Shown: positions 39,501 through 50,437 of the stretch, in pieces
Layout of the letters: the number at the start of each line of letters is the position of its first letter
How positions within the stretch are numbered: the first letter of the stretch is position 1
The notes under the pieces: generated by a model
Databases searched by the model: none
Told to the model about the DNA's origin: nothing
Seen by the model: only the letters and a program-made list of their open reading frames with translations
Program-made: the position numbers and the translations under genes
Source of the DNA: Strigamia acuminata
Lineage: Eukaryota; Arthropoda; Chilopoda; Geophilomorpha; Linotaeniidae
Length of the DNA: 64,000 nt
Reading direction: 5' to 3'
Assembly: GCA_949358305.1 (NCBI GenBank)
Contig: OX442324.1
Coordinates: 6,205,575 to 6,269,574, forward strand

Positions 39501-42500
39501 TTTATTTATTTATTTATTTATTCACTTACCATGCATCGTGTCCCTGCGACAGTGTCAGGCCTTGTAGACAAATTTTCACCTCTCCCAAAAAAACGCTCCC
39601 AAACACACCGCTCGAATCATGCCACACGGCAACTTGCAATTCCACTCGTCCAAGGTCCTCCTCCGTCATATTATAAATATTGCCTTCATTGTAAGTATGC
39701 ATTTTGTTTGGCAACTAAATAAAAACATTTTTTTTTTTAATTTCAAACTTCACATTCACTCGTGGAAATTTATTTTCGAATACTTCAAAGGTGAACGTCT
39801 CATCGAACTGAGGACAAATCGTTTTCTTTCGAACTTTCGTTCTTTTTGTTTCATTCCTGCTAACCGACGTCCACAACGTAACGGTGGCATACGGATCGCA
39901 TGCGCCGCTCGTGATGGTCAAATCGTTGCATTCCACGACCCTAAAATAAAAACACACGCAAAAAGAAAATAGAAAAATTAATTCTATAATCGTTTGGGAA
40001 CTGCAAAAAAGAAACAATAATTTACTCACCTAACTGATAATTTAGGAGCGTGAAAACCACTGTTTCCCTTGGCACATTGCTCAAGTCTGATCGCTACATG
40101 AACCTTGCCCTAGATTCAAATAAAAAAAATACAAATAAAAAGAGATTAATAAAAAATTACTACATAAAAATTTTAATAACTTTAATACTGCCATAAAAAG
40201 AAATTAGCAAAGCAAAAAACTAATTCCCAATTTTATTCTTGTATATTCAGACAGGAAGCATTACTTCACAATTTTCACATATAATTAGCTCAGGTAAAAT
40301 GTAATTACGCAACTTCCTTCTTGGCTAAATTAACTACCGCAACTCCAACGAGCAATTAAAAATTTATTTATTCATTTATCTCTCACCTGGACTTCAGAAT
40401 CAACATCAACAGGTACGATCGGAAACCAGTGGTCCTTGCCGTGGTACTTATGAAGTTCTTCTTTCTTGATGGCTACTTTCCCAAGAACCTTGTCCTGCTT
40501 AAGCGGACGGTCACGATCGTACATATACACCGAGAAAAACCGAAATTTTCGTGGAATTTCAAACTGAAATTCTTCACCAAAAAACGGACTAAAAAAAAAA
40601 AATAATAATTAAATTTTTTTATTTTAAAAAAATCGTTTTTATTTAACATTCGAATTTACCTCAGCGTTTTTTCAGCAGTAGCCGTTCTAAAAATCTCCTC
40701 TTGGTCCAAACTTATGGCACAATATGGATCTCGGCTGCCAACCGATCCATGACTTCGTGGAGGCAGATTTTTCGCTTCCCCTATTTAAATCAACAACAAA
40801 AAAAACGTATATTTTTAGACACGGAAACGTTAACACTGTAAAATATTATTTTCTCATTGACTACACAACATGAACCTGGCAATCACTTTTTAATCGGTAG
40901 AAAAATTAAATGACATGCCCCATAGCAGTGACCTTGCTAATGAACCTTTTGAATGGAGTTGAAATTTCCTACAGGAAAAGTACTCATGTTTGAAACCATT
41001 AAATACCATTTTACCAAACAACAACGGAAGTTATTACGAGACAAACACAAAATCCCATTCGACTTTTCTTTAGCCCATTGTTTATTCATTTTTTTATTTT
41101 TCTTCTTCTTAAAACTCCTAACCATTAAAAAAAAAAAGATTTAAAAAAAAAACAAAAAAACACAAATTCGCTCAGATTTCCTGCTCAACTTATCTTCATC
41201 AACATACAATGCACATAACGAGCAAATAAACAAAAAAATATATAAATAATTCTAAGTCTCTTACTTAATTACACATTTCTCTATCTTATCAAAGCTCTTT
41301 TAGTTCAAATTTGGTTTTAAATATCTTTTCGGAAAAAATACTATCATTCCAAATGGCAATATCAAAACTGAAATTCTAATCAGTAACGATATATTTTTAT
41401 CCAACAATTTAAAAAAAATTATAAATTAAAAAATATATAGGCCTATATATGAAAAAAAATAAAATAAAAAAATAATTTCCATTTCTTTCGAAATCCTGAC
41501 ATTAAGACGAAGACGGGAAGAGGCTGTTCAAACACACAACTCTTTGTATCTCGTGTTGAATATAGTAGCACACTGTGATGGAAAAAAAATGTTTGCAATA
41601 TCAATAAAGCGAGTAATGTCAAAAACTGTTTGCATTAATATTAAATGTTTACTTGCCATTTTATCCCTTCCTTTTCGTAATATATCATTAAAAGCAAAAA
41701 AAATTTACCATTAATTTATAATAATAATAAAAAATATATTTTTTCCTCTTATTTTCAAATTTCATTTCACTGTCAGGATCCAAGACGTAAACAGAAACTC
41801 GATCGAAACAGTTTCACATTTCTTACTCCACTGCGGCTTCATTCATAGCGCACATTTAATTACCAATCCGGTCAAACCATTAAAAAAGAGATCGTCTGAA
41901 AGGTTACAGATTACAATATATCACATTTATTGTTGACCCCACCTCGACATCGTATCCTCGCAACTCTTCGCAAGACCTACGCTAATTGAGTACGAACACA
42001 CCCACTATTTAATAAGAAAATGATTCATTCATTCATTTTGCTGAAATTCAATAAGACTCGCTCCACTCTCTATGTTATACACGTTAAAAAACAAAACAAA
42101 AAATGCACTGAATTAAAAACAAAATAAAATATTTCACTTTTTGCTCATTTTATCAACAAAATAAAACATTATTTAATTTTCCCAGCAACACCAGACAACA
42201 TTTCGGCATAATTATACACATTAAATATATATTTTTAACAAAACAGACTATTGTTGGGTATTATTAAAGCGGGGTACTAAAGGCAGGATATACTGGGGCA
42301 AAAGGAAATTGACCACCATCATCACCACCTGTATCCTTTAGCGAGCACAATCCTTTAGAATAATTCCAAGCAACCCACAAACATCACAAACATTTGATTT
42401 CAAACAACAAGCAAAGTAACTTTCGCGACATGTCACTAGGAATCAAAATAAAATGTAAAAACAAAATGCATCTCACCAATTTTAACCCGTAATCGTTCCT

Positions 42501-42531
42501 CCACTCGCACACTGCTCGAGTCGGCCGCCAT
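36514..42531 (-). CDS. RASA3: GAP1-family Ras GTPase-activating protein (RASA2/RASA3-like), 20 exons
   Basis: Stimulates GTP hydrolysis by Ras (and Rap in the family) at the plasma membrane. Exons: 42531-42477, 40780-40660, 40588-40387, 40109-40030, 39940-39754, 39714-39530, 39266-38967, 38904-38790, 38707-38633, 38570-38447, 38378-38194, 38124-38041, 37976-37903, 37678-37572, 37504-37422, 37345-37275, 37218-37129, 37071-36920, 36859-36676, 36616-36514; phases agree throughout, giving 858 aa. Order: C2A ([17 protein letters not shown]), C2B ([11 protein letters not shown]), RasGAP domain with arginine-finger loop IFRGNTL and signature [19 protein letters not shown] ([12 protein letters not shown]) and a BTK zinc motif with H, CC and C at canonical spacing around GGHWMCC. 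Either RASA2 or RASA3 could be the closer relative; the fly equivalent is RasGAP1. Head-to-head with ACOT9. Confidence 0.95.
39312..39497. mobile_element. MITE in RasGAP intron 6
   Basis: The left end GAGGGTTTGCGATTGCACTT matches the right end reverse-complemented GAGGTTTTTGCGATTGCACT. TA flanks both ends (39310-39311 and 39498-39499). The interior is palindromic AACTTATAACTTATAG-type sequence. 186 bp, no coding capacity. A (TTTA)n microsatellite follows at 39501-39521. Confidence 0.75.
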
Positions 42532-42959
42532 CTTGTTCCATCGTTGTGCGCTTTCGTCGGGTCTTAACTGGTGTCTAGGTACAGTACTGATCATACTAGC
42601 TCTATCCAACTGCGCATGTGCATAAATTCATTCATGATATAACATAATAAATATAGTGATGTCATCTATGTTCTTACCTTATCGTTTTACGGCCATCATT
42701 CATCTATTTATCTGTCAAAAAAAATTGTGGCGAGTCAAGTGAAGCTTTCAAATTAATTGAGCTGTCTGTCCGTAGTCCTTGAGAACAACAAACCAGCACG
42801 TGACTATGACATCACGTTATTATTAGTAACCAGTAGGCGGTTGCAGCTGAGATTTTAAGGGAAGGGAAGGGTCTACCTACCGCCTATAATTCATCGCATC
42901 ACATCCTCCTTCACAAACCCGACCCCGCCCTTCAAAATCTCTCAAAATCCTGGAACAGA
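42532..42959. promoter_or_regulatory. Presumed bidirectional promoter region, RasGAP / ACOT9
   Basis: About 430 bp between divergent start codons. It is more GC-balanced than the surrounding introns near both ends. Inferred from gene arrangement; no core motif is decisive. Confidence 0.45.
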
Positions 42960-45900
42960 ATGACTGGGTGGACACGATCTCTGTCGTAAGTTGTGAACAC
43001 AAGTTTGACACTTGTAGTGTGTACGATAAAGGGGATATGCACGATCCCTTGGCGTTGGCGTATATGCAAAATGCGAACAAAAGATGCGGGACTCACTGAG
43101 GAAAAATAATGTCACGTGCTACAACACGCGTGATGTCAAAGTGTCGCAGGAATGTGATGAAAGTGCTCCTCTTTTCGCATCTATATTTAATTTCAGATTA
43201 CGCAAGGACGGCTCCTAACTTTTTTTGATGATTTGTTTATGTATGTGCTTAAAATTAACTTATTTACAGGAAATGTTTGTCGACTTCTTTCACCTCTCAG
43301 TGGAAGACTAAATTGAATCGATACATGTCCTCCACGAAACTGCTTACTCTCGCCGACGGTAAACATAATAAAACTGATCATAAATCTGATTATAGCTTGT
43401 AATTGACGTTTAATTATTAAAAAAAAATTAAATTCTCAGTTATTAGTGATTTGCACGTAACAGTTGGAAGCCAGAAAGTATGGAGGTATTTTCGCATACA
43501 TGTTATTCGTCATTAAATTTAAATTATTCTTATTATTATTTCAGACCTTCGGAATTCGACCGATCAGAACTGGAAGCGATTTTACCGAAAAGTCAATCCG
43601 AACTTCCTCCTCAGAAAATGAGTCGGAGTTATGGAGAAGCGATAGTTCCCATAGGAGTGGATGAAATGTTGCGGCAAAAATATCTTAATCATACGGGAAC
43701 AGTTCGAATTGGTCGAATAATGGAAGATTTGGATGCATTTGCCGTGTGGATTTGCTATCGACATCTGTTTAATCCAAAACAGAAACCGGGAATGAAATCT
43801 CCGTTTTGTGTCGTTACGGCACTAGTTGATAAAATCAGTTGAGTGCAACTAAAAGTCTAGCCCCGTAGAAAATTCCCCTTTCCTTAGTTTTATAAATTTA
43901 ATCTCACTCAGATTTAACGAGTAACGAAGTTGAAGCGGATAAAGACATCAAATTTACTGGTCAAGTAACGTGGGCGGGCAAAACGTCGTTGGAAACCCGG
44001 ATGAAACTGTGGCAAGTAGGTTTATAATAAACTGATATTAAAACCTACTCCGTGTATATTTTTAGATACAGACAAATTTCATTTTCAGACTGGTCCAAAC
44101 AGCGAATGGAAAGAAGTGGCACTTGCTAACTTCGTAATGGTGGCACGAGACCCTTTAAACAGAGGGTAATTGAAGGAAAACGTTTCATGAGCGTGAATTA
44201 AATTATTAATTCGATTCCAGATCTGCAGTCGTGAACAAAGTTATTGCGGAAACCGAAGAAGAAAATTTCCTTTTGGATTCGGGCCAATGTAAATAAATCA
44301 ACTATAATAATATTCTAACAGATACCCACAATAATACCGTATTTTTTTTTAAGTGAACTCGAAATTGCGAAAAGAATTCTTGGGTCAAAGTTTAATCAAA
44401 GTGCCTCCAACAGAGGCGGAGAGAGAAGAAATTCATTCGTTATTTCTTTCCACTTTGGATAAACAGTGATGAAATTTTTTTGATTTTTGAATTTACTGAT
44501 TTCAATATCTAAACTAATAATGGAATTGATATTTAGAGACGACAGTTTTCAATCGCGTTTGCTGCCCCGAGGTTGTGTTTGGATGGAAGAAGCAGAAGTG
44601 TCAACAACCATTCTTTGTCACCCAGAAGTAAAAAATTTTAATGATATTTTTATACGTTAAATATCGTATTTCTTCGAATAATATTTGCGGCTATTATTCG
44701 AAGTCATACAGTAAGTTAAAGTGTACTCTGTGTAGCGCGGACATAGGACCGGTCCCAGAAAGTTGTCCAGATGAATGAGGGAATTTAACATTGCTGGTTG
44801 GGTCCAGCAAACTTGTCCGGTCCATACAGAGTACTGTATTTCATAATGTGTTGTTATACATGTACAGGTATCTCCTCACATAACTCGATTAATCATATAA
44901 CGAGGAATAGTTGTACATGTTTATTGTAGTACTACAAATAGTACCTATACACCAATTCTAATTGCAGTATCGTAATCGCTCTAACAAGATTTTCGGTGGA
45001 TTCCTTATGCGTCAGGCAGTAGAATTGGCGCATATCAATTGTATTTCTTTTTGGTTAGTATATTTGGTTTTCTCTTCATTTCACCTTGCAATTGCTTTTC
45101 ACAAGGGTAAAAGAAGGTTTTGACTAAATTTTTTGGCCGAAAAGAAAATAATCTTCTATCTATTTTTCTCATACACTCTCGCCCACTTTTCTTTCAGCAA
45201 AGAAATTTCTACAATAAAATTTTCGGGGGCCTTTTAATGAGGCGGGCCTTTGAATTGGCTTGGATTTCTGCTTTGGTGCATAGGTTAGTTGATCTTCTGC
45301 GCAGAAATTCAAATGCATGTCTGCAACTTCTGTTGAAATATACTATAAGGAATGTGATCTGTTCAATGAGGAAACTTCAACTAACCCTTCTAATTCCATG
45401 TTTTTTCATGTTTATTCTTGTTTTTCCACGTTTTTTTCATGTTTTTTCCTGTTTTTCCACGTTTTTTCCATGTTTTTTCCTGTTTTTCCACGTTTTTTCA
45501 TGTTTATTCCTTATTTCCTTCCTGGCTGTGTTACATAATTTGATTTTCTCTAGCCAATCAAGCCCGCTCGTACGGTTTGTGGATGATATTTGTTTTCGAA
45601 GACCGGTGGAAATTGGCGATGTTATGTTTTTAAACAGCAAGGTAAATTTTAACAATGTTTTTCATGTGCAGTACCTGTATATTTGGTTTTTTTCCATTTT
45701 GTTCATTTCTGTCTTACCGCAGATTGTTTTTGTGTTGGATGGCTTCATTCAAGTTCGCGTGGTTTCTGATGTTTACAATCCAGATCGAAACGAACGTTAC
45801 ACCACGAATGTGTTTCAATTTACGTTCGCAGTTCCGGAAGGGAGTCCAGAAATACATAATGTAATGCCCAGGACTTACAGTGGTAAGATACGATTGGTAA

Positions 45901-46077
45901 TTTTAGTAAATATGATAATTTATGTTAATTTTTTTTCTGCAGAAGCTATGTTGTATTTGGACGGCAAAAGACATTTCGAAGAGGCGATGAAATACCATAA
46001 GGTATTTTTTGGTTTGCCAATGCATGTTTTCAATATTAATTTTTCATTGTACAAATTAGCCAAAGCCTCAAAACTGA
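42960..46077 (+). CDS. ACOT9: ACOT9-like mitochondrial acyl-CoA thioesterase, double HotDog, with an alternative exon pair
   Basis: Hydrolyses acyl-CoA to free acid and CoA in mitochondria. Exons: 42960-42985, 43270-43358, 43464-43485, 43545-43837, 43912-44015, 44089-44165, 44221-44288, 44354-44465, 44537-44627, then 44968-45053 or 45198-45283, then 45554-45641, 45723-45882, 45943-46001, 46060-46077; 430 aa with one of the pair. The N-terminus MTGWTRSLSKCLSTSFTSQW is Ser/Thr/Arg/Lys-rich without acidic residues, as in a mitochondrial presequence. First HotDog: TVRIGRIMEDLDAFAVWICY to VARDPLNRG; second: FGG(F/L)LMR to YLDGKRHF. The first exon was chosen because its ATG reads in phase through a strong GTAAGT donor; it is the least certain part. 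The exon choice is the oddity (see findings). Head-to-head with the RasGAP; GK5 follows about 350 bp downstream on the same strand. Confidence 0.93.
44706..44839. repeat. Inverted repeat in the intron before the ACOT9 alternative exons
   Basis: ATACAGTA...GTACTCTGT near the left end pairs with ACAGAGTACTGTAT at the right end; GGACCGG / CCGGTCC pair further in. Just upstream, 44664-44704 resembles the CGGCT-containing ends of the 11492 and 58681 elements. Likely MITE remnants. Confidence 0.5.
44968..45053 (+). other. ACOT9: ACOT9 alternative exon a (86 nt)
   Basis: Acceptor TAATTGCAG, donor TTTTG|GTTAGT. Encodes YRNRSNKIFGGFLMRQAVEL then AHINCISF, and leaves two nt (TG) in phase 2. Reading joins the previous exon (CHPE) and the next (QSSPLVRFVDDICF) without a break. 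It keeps the NKIFGG and LMR core; its helix differs from exon b at 12 of 28 positions. Confidence 0.85.
45198..45283 (+). other. ACOT9: ACOT9 alternative exon b (86 nt)
   Basis: Acceptor TCTTTCAG, donor CATAG|GTTAGT. Encodes QRNFYNKIFGGLLMRRAFEL then AWISALVH and leaves two nt (AG) in phase 2. It is the version closer to the vertebrate sequence I recall (FNRIFGGFLMRKAYELAW). Same length and same boundary phases as exon a, so the two are interchangeable. Confidence 0.9.
45399..45513. repeat. Pyrimidine-rich tandem repeat, about 33-bp unit, downstream of exon b
   Basis: About four imperfect copies of a unit containing TTTTTCCACGTTTTTT and CATGTTTTTTCCTG. It lies in the intron between alternative exon b and the next constitutive exon and is T-rich on the sense strand. 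Confidence 0.8.
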
Positions 46078-46156
46078 AAGCGTGAAGATATTGATCGACC
46101 GTCCATTACTAAATTAACCGTTGTCGTACTTCCTAAATTATTAATTTTGTACTAAG

Positions 46157-46162
46157 AATAAA
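46157..46162 (+). terminator. ACOT9 polyadenylation signal AATAAA
   Basis: About 80 nt after the ACOT9 stop codon and well before the GK5 start. Confidence 0.6.
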
Positions 46163-46426
46163 ATTTGTGTGCAGCTTGTAGTACTGTGTGTGAAATAATT
46201 CTTGACCCATAAAACTTTGTTCGGTCAAAAGATGGCATTGCACGAGCATTGTCCGAATTTATCGATCAATCCCACACTCTGGTGGCGATTGAGGCACTTA
46301 CAAACTTCGTTAGCTCTACTGAGCACTTGGCAACATGAGGTAATAAGCCGAGTATCTATCTCAAAACCACTTTATAGTAATTAACTATGTGTCATTACAA
46401 ACAGATGATCGTATAATGTACGCCAA

Positions 46427-48811
46427 ATGGTAAAGAGCATTGTAAAAACAAACATAAGGTAAACTGATCATTTCTACAACGCACTCACGTATAGCAAAGT
46501 GCATATCTATTTACACATTGTAATGTTAATTGAATAGTACTGCAGCTGTTGATATTGGACCGGAAAATGAAGGGACTGATCGATACATTGCTGCAGTCGA
46601 TGTGGGAACATCGTCAATTCGTTGCTTCATATTTGACCAGCAAACGAAAATTCGTGGAACAGCGAGGAGAAAAGTAATCTTATATAAACTGATATGGTAA
46701 TCTTATATATATAATTTTTTTTTACAAGTTTTTTTTTTCTTTTTAAAGGTCGAGCTGATATATCCTAAAACCGGCTGGGTTGAGATTGACCCAGAATCCT
46801 TGTGGCAATCTTGTTTAGAAGTTTTGAAAGAATCCATACGAAGTACGATTATATCAAAACAATTATTAAAAAAAAAATATTAATTACGGGTGTAATCTAA
46901 TGTTCCTGCAGGTGCTCATTTAAGTCCTCAACAAATCGACTGTATTGGAATTTCAACACAACGAGCTACTTTTCTCAACTGGAATAAGTATGAGAGTTTT
47001 TACTCTTGAAAATGATTATTTCTAACCTATTGAATGTTTGATTTATAAAAGAAAAACCGGAAAACCATTTCATAACTTTATAACGTGGCAGGACCTGCGT
47101 GCGGAGGGTTTGGTGAAGTCATGGAACCATTCACGGACGATGAGAGTAATTAGATTTACAGGAACAATAACAACAACAACAATAATAATAAAATTAATTT
47201 CCAACAGCTGTTGCGAGCAGGTGCGAAAGGATTGCATTGGCTAACCGGAAAAAAACGTTTTTTAGCTGCGAGTGTTTTAACTTTCAGTTCGAGACAAGTA
47301 AAAAATCTAAAAAATCAAATTAAAAGAACGAAAATCATTAGTTTTCTTTGAATATTTCAAACAGGTTGTAATCCGTCTTTTATGGGCGTTGGATAACATA
47401 CCGGGTCTCCGTGAAAGCATCGGCAGAAACGAAGTGGCTTTCGGGATGATAGAAACATGGTTGCTATGGAAATTGACGGGGGGTCAAGTCCATGCTTCGG
47501 ATTATTCTAATATCAGCGCTACCGCAATGTTTGATCCCTTCCAACTCCAATGGGGCGAGTGGATTCTGAATATCCTTAAAATCCCTACAACAATTCTCCC
47601 CGAGATCAAAGACACTAGGTAACAATTTCAAACACCCAAAAGTTGTTTTGTAGTCTCTGTAAAATTAAAATCTTCTTCTTAGTGGTGTATTTGGATATTG
47701 TGAAGCAACTCTCTTAGGGGCAAGGATACCTATTACGTCTCTAGTTAATAAAACCTCGCAATTAAACCCGAATAAAACGTTAATAGCCGTTTCTATTCGT
47801 CCTAGGTCGCGGATCAACAGGCAGCCATGTTTGGCGAATGTTGTTTTCAACTCGGAGATGTGAAATGTACTTTAGGCTCCGGCTCATTCCTAGATGTAAA
47901 TACAGGCTCAAAACCACACGCATCGTTAAATGGTAAACTTCTGATCTCTCATTTTCCATTTTCTATTTTTATTGTCTGAAAATGGATTCTTTTCTAAAGG
48001 CGTTTACCCATTAATCGGATGGAAACTCGGCTCAGAAATCACTTATATCGCGGAAGGTGCCTCGAATGACACGGGGACTGCGATTAACTGGTTGGAAAGT
48101 GTGGGTACGTTTAGTTATAGAGAACTGATGAAAATGTAGCGGTTAATTTTAATCGCTCAATTTTTCTAGGGCTTTTAGACGATGTTACCGAGTCGAGCGA
48201 CATCGCTTGGTCGGTTGACGACAGCGGTGGAGTTTATTTCATTCCAGCATTTTCAGGCTTGCAGGCGCCAATAAACGACAATTCAGCATGCGCTGGATTT
48301 CTCGGTATTTCAACGACGACTCAAAAGTCTCATTTAGTAAGAGCGGTTCTCGAATCGCTGGTTTTTCGGCTCAAACAGCTCTTTGACGTTACGGAAGCAG
48401 AAACTAATTTTGTGCTTCATGACTTACGGTAATAGCGGTCGGCAATTAACGACTCGTGTCTTAATTGATCGTTATTTCAAACAGGGTGGACGGAGGTGTG
48501 TCCAATTGCGATTTTGTTCTACAGTTATTAGCGGATGTAACTCAGCAGAAAGTGAATCGCCCTCAAAACCCAGAAACTACTTCATTGGGAACTGCTTTTT
48601 TAGCCGGATTAGGAATAGGTATTTTTTTTTTTTGGTTGAAAAAAATATAAATTAAAATAATTATCTTTTGGATCTAGGCATTTGGAAAAACAAGAACGAT
48701 TTCGTCAAATTTCGTACCGAAAGTACCGAGTTTTATCCGTCTCAAACGGATTTATCCCGTTATCAAGGCTGGGAACGTGCTGTGCAGCGTTGTACACGGT
48801 GGTATAAATGA
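46427..48811 (+). CDS. GK5: Glycerol kinase 5-like FGGY-family carbohydrate kinase, 13 exons
   Basis: FGGY kinase predicted to phosphorylate glycerol or a related polyol using ATP. Exons: 46427-46458, 46538-46673, 46749-46842, 46912-46987, 47052-47145, 47208-47297, 47365-47618, 47683-47743, 47806-47932, 48000-48104, 48170-48428, 48485-48618, 48678-48811; phases agree, giving 531 aa, like human GK5. The start was chosen because this ATG is the first in frame and joins in phase 2 to exon 2. Motifs: phosphate-1 AAVDVGTSSIRCFIFD, GISTQRATFLNW, TWQDLRA, ADQQAAMFGECCF with the catalytic Asp, TLGSGSFLD, adenosine motif RVDGGVSNCDF and C-terminal TSLGTAFLAGLGIGIW. The classical GlpK QRET is QRAT here, as I recall for vertebrate GK5, so the glycerol-contacting Glu is missing and the true substrate is uncertain. 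AATAAA lies at 48963-48968. Confidence 0.94.
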
Positions 48812-49243
48812 TAACGAATTACTCTTGCTACAACGTATTTTTGAATACTGCCTACCTACACTCGTCACGGAATTTAATTATGCAATACTAAACATCTTTT
48901 CTTTTTTCTTCCTACCAGTGCAATGTTTTGAAAATCTATTTTGCATGAATTTGTTACGAACTAATAAATGATGTGGTTTAAATGTTTCATAATTGGGTCA
49001 GTCTGATTTAGTTTAAATAATTCCATACGAAATTTATTTGTGGAATAATGTACATTTTGTGAACAGTGTTCTTCCATATATTTTTTTTTTAGTTTTCATT
49101 TTTTTTAAACCATTACAGTATTAAAGTTGCAACGTTTTTACCCAAATTAAAACCGTTCAAAATATATACAAATAGTAGCTTTATGAATAAATCCCATATT
49201 CCACTTAATTTTAGCAAGGCATTTCTTGGACTTTTTCAGTTTA
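48812..49243. other. Tail-to-tail gap between GK5 and SERP1
   Basis: Convergent 3'-UTRs, with AATAAA at 48963-48968 for GK5 (plus) and at 49033-49038 for SERP1 (minus, TTTATT on plus). No gene is seen. Confidence 0.5.
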
Positions 49244-49966
<723 letters not shown>

Positions 49967-50437
49967 TTTTGGGAAATATTTCGGCAAGAAAAAATAAACT
50001 TTTCGTAGAGTTCGTGGCCACGCTGACACGATTCCTAACACAAGCTTGTCGCGTTGTCGGTGGAAAGACCGATTTTCGTTCGACGAGCAAATATATTACT
50101 GCGGGGCAGAAAATAGTTCCTCGACGATAACAATGGAACTTGCAGAATCCATCGAATTTATGAACTTTTATTGTTGAAGCATAACAGACATGTTAGTGTA
50201 AAGGTTTAAAATCAATTTTTGTTTTCTTGGTTGAAATTCGATAGATTTTCACTATTTATCCTCAAATGACACGCCAGCACAACCGAAATCCGGCGCTCGA
50301 ATACTAACTTCAGCCGGAGATTTAAACTCTACGTCATCACGGATATGTATGTGGACGATAAACAAAAGGCAATCGAGGCCTGAAACCAACCGCTACAGAA
50401 GCATACTGTTATAGAAGTCACAATCACAAATCAGAAT
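49967..50437. promoter_or_regulatory. Presumed bidirectional promoter region, SERP1 / EIF2A
   Basis: About 470 bp between divergent start codons. No decisive core element is seen. Inferred from gene arrangement. Confidence 0.45.

Noticed and set aside
43084-43200. Open frame starting ATGCGGGACTCACTG as the ACOT9 first exon
   Set aside because: It has no good donor in the needed phase; the ATG at 42960 with donor GTAAGT joins in phase and gives a better presequence.
45120-46085. 321-codon plus-strand open frame across the ACOT9 3' exons
   Set aside because: It reads through introns, including the T-rich repeat; the real product uses the spliced exons within it.
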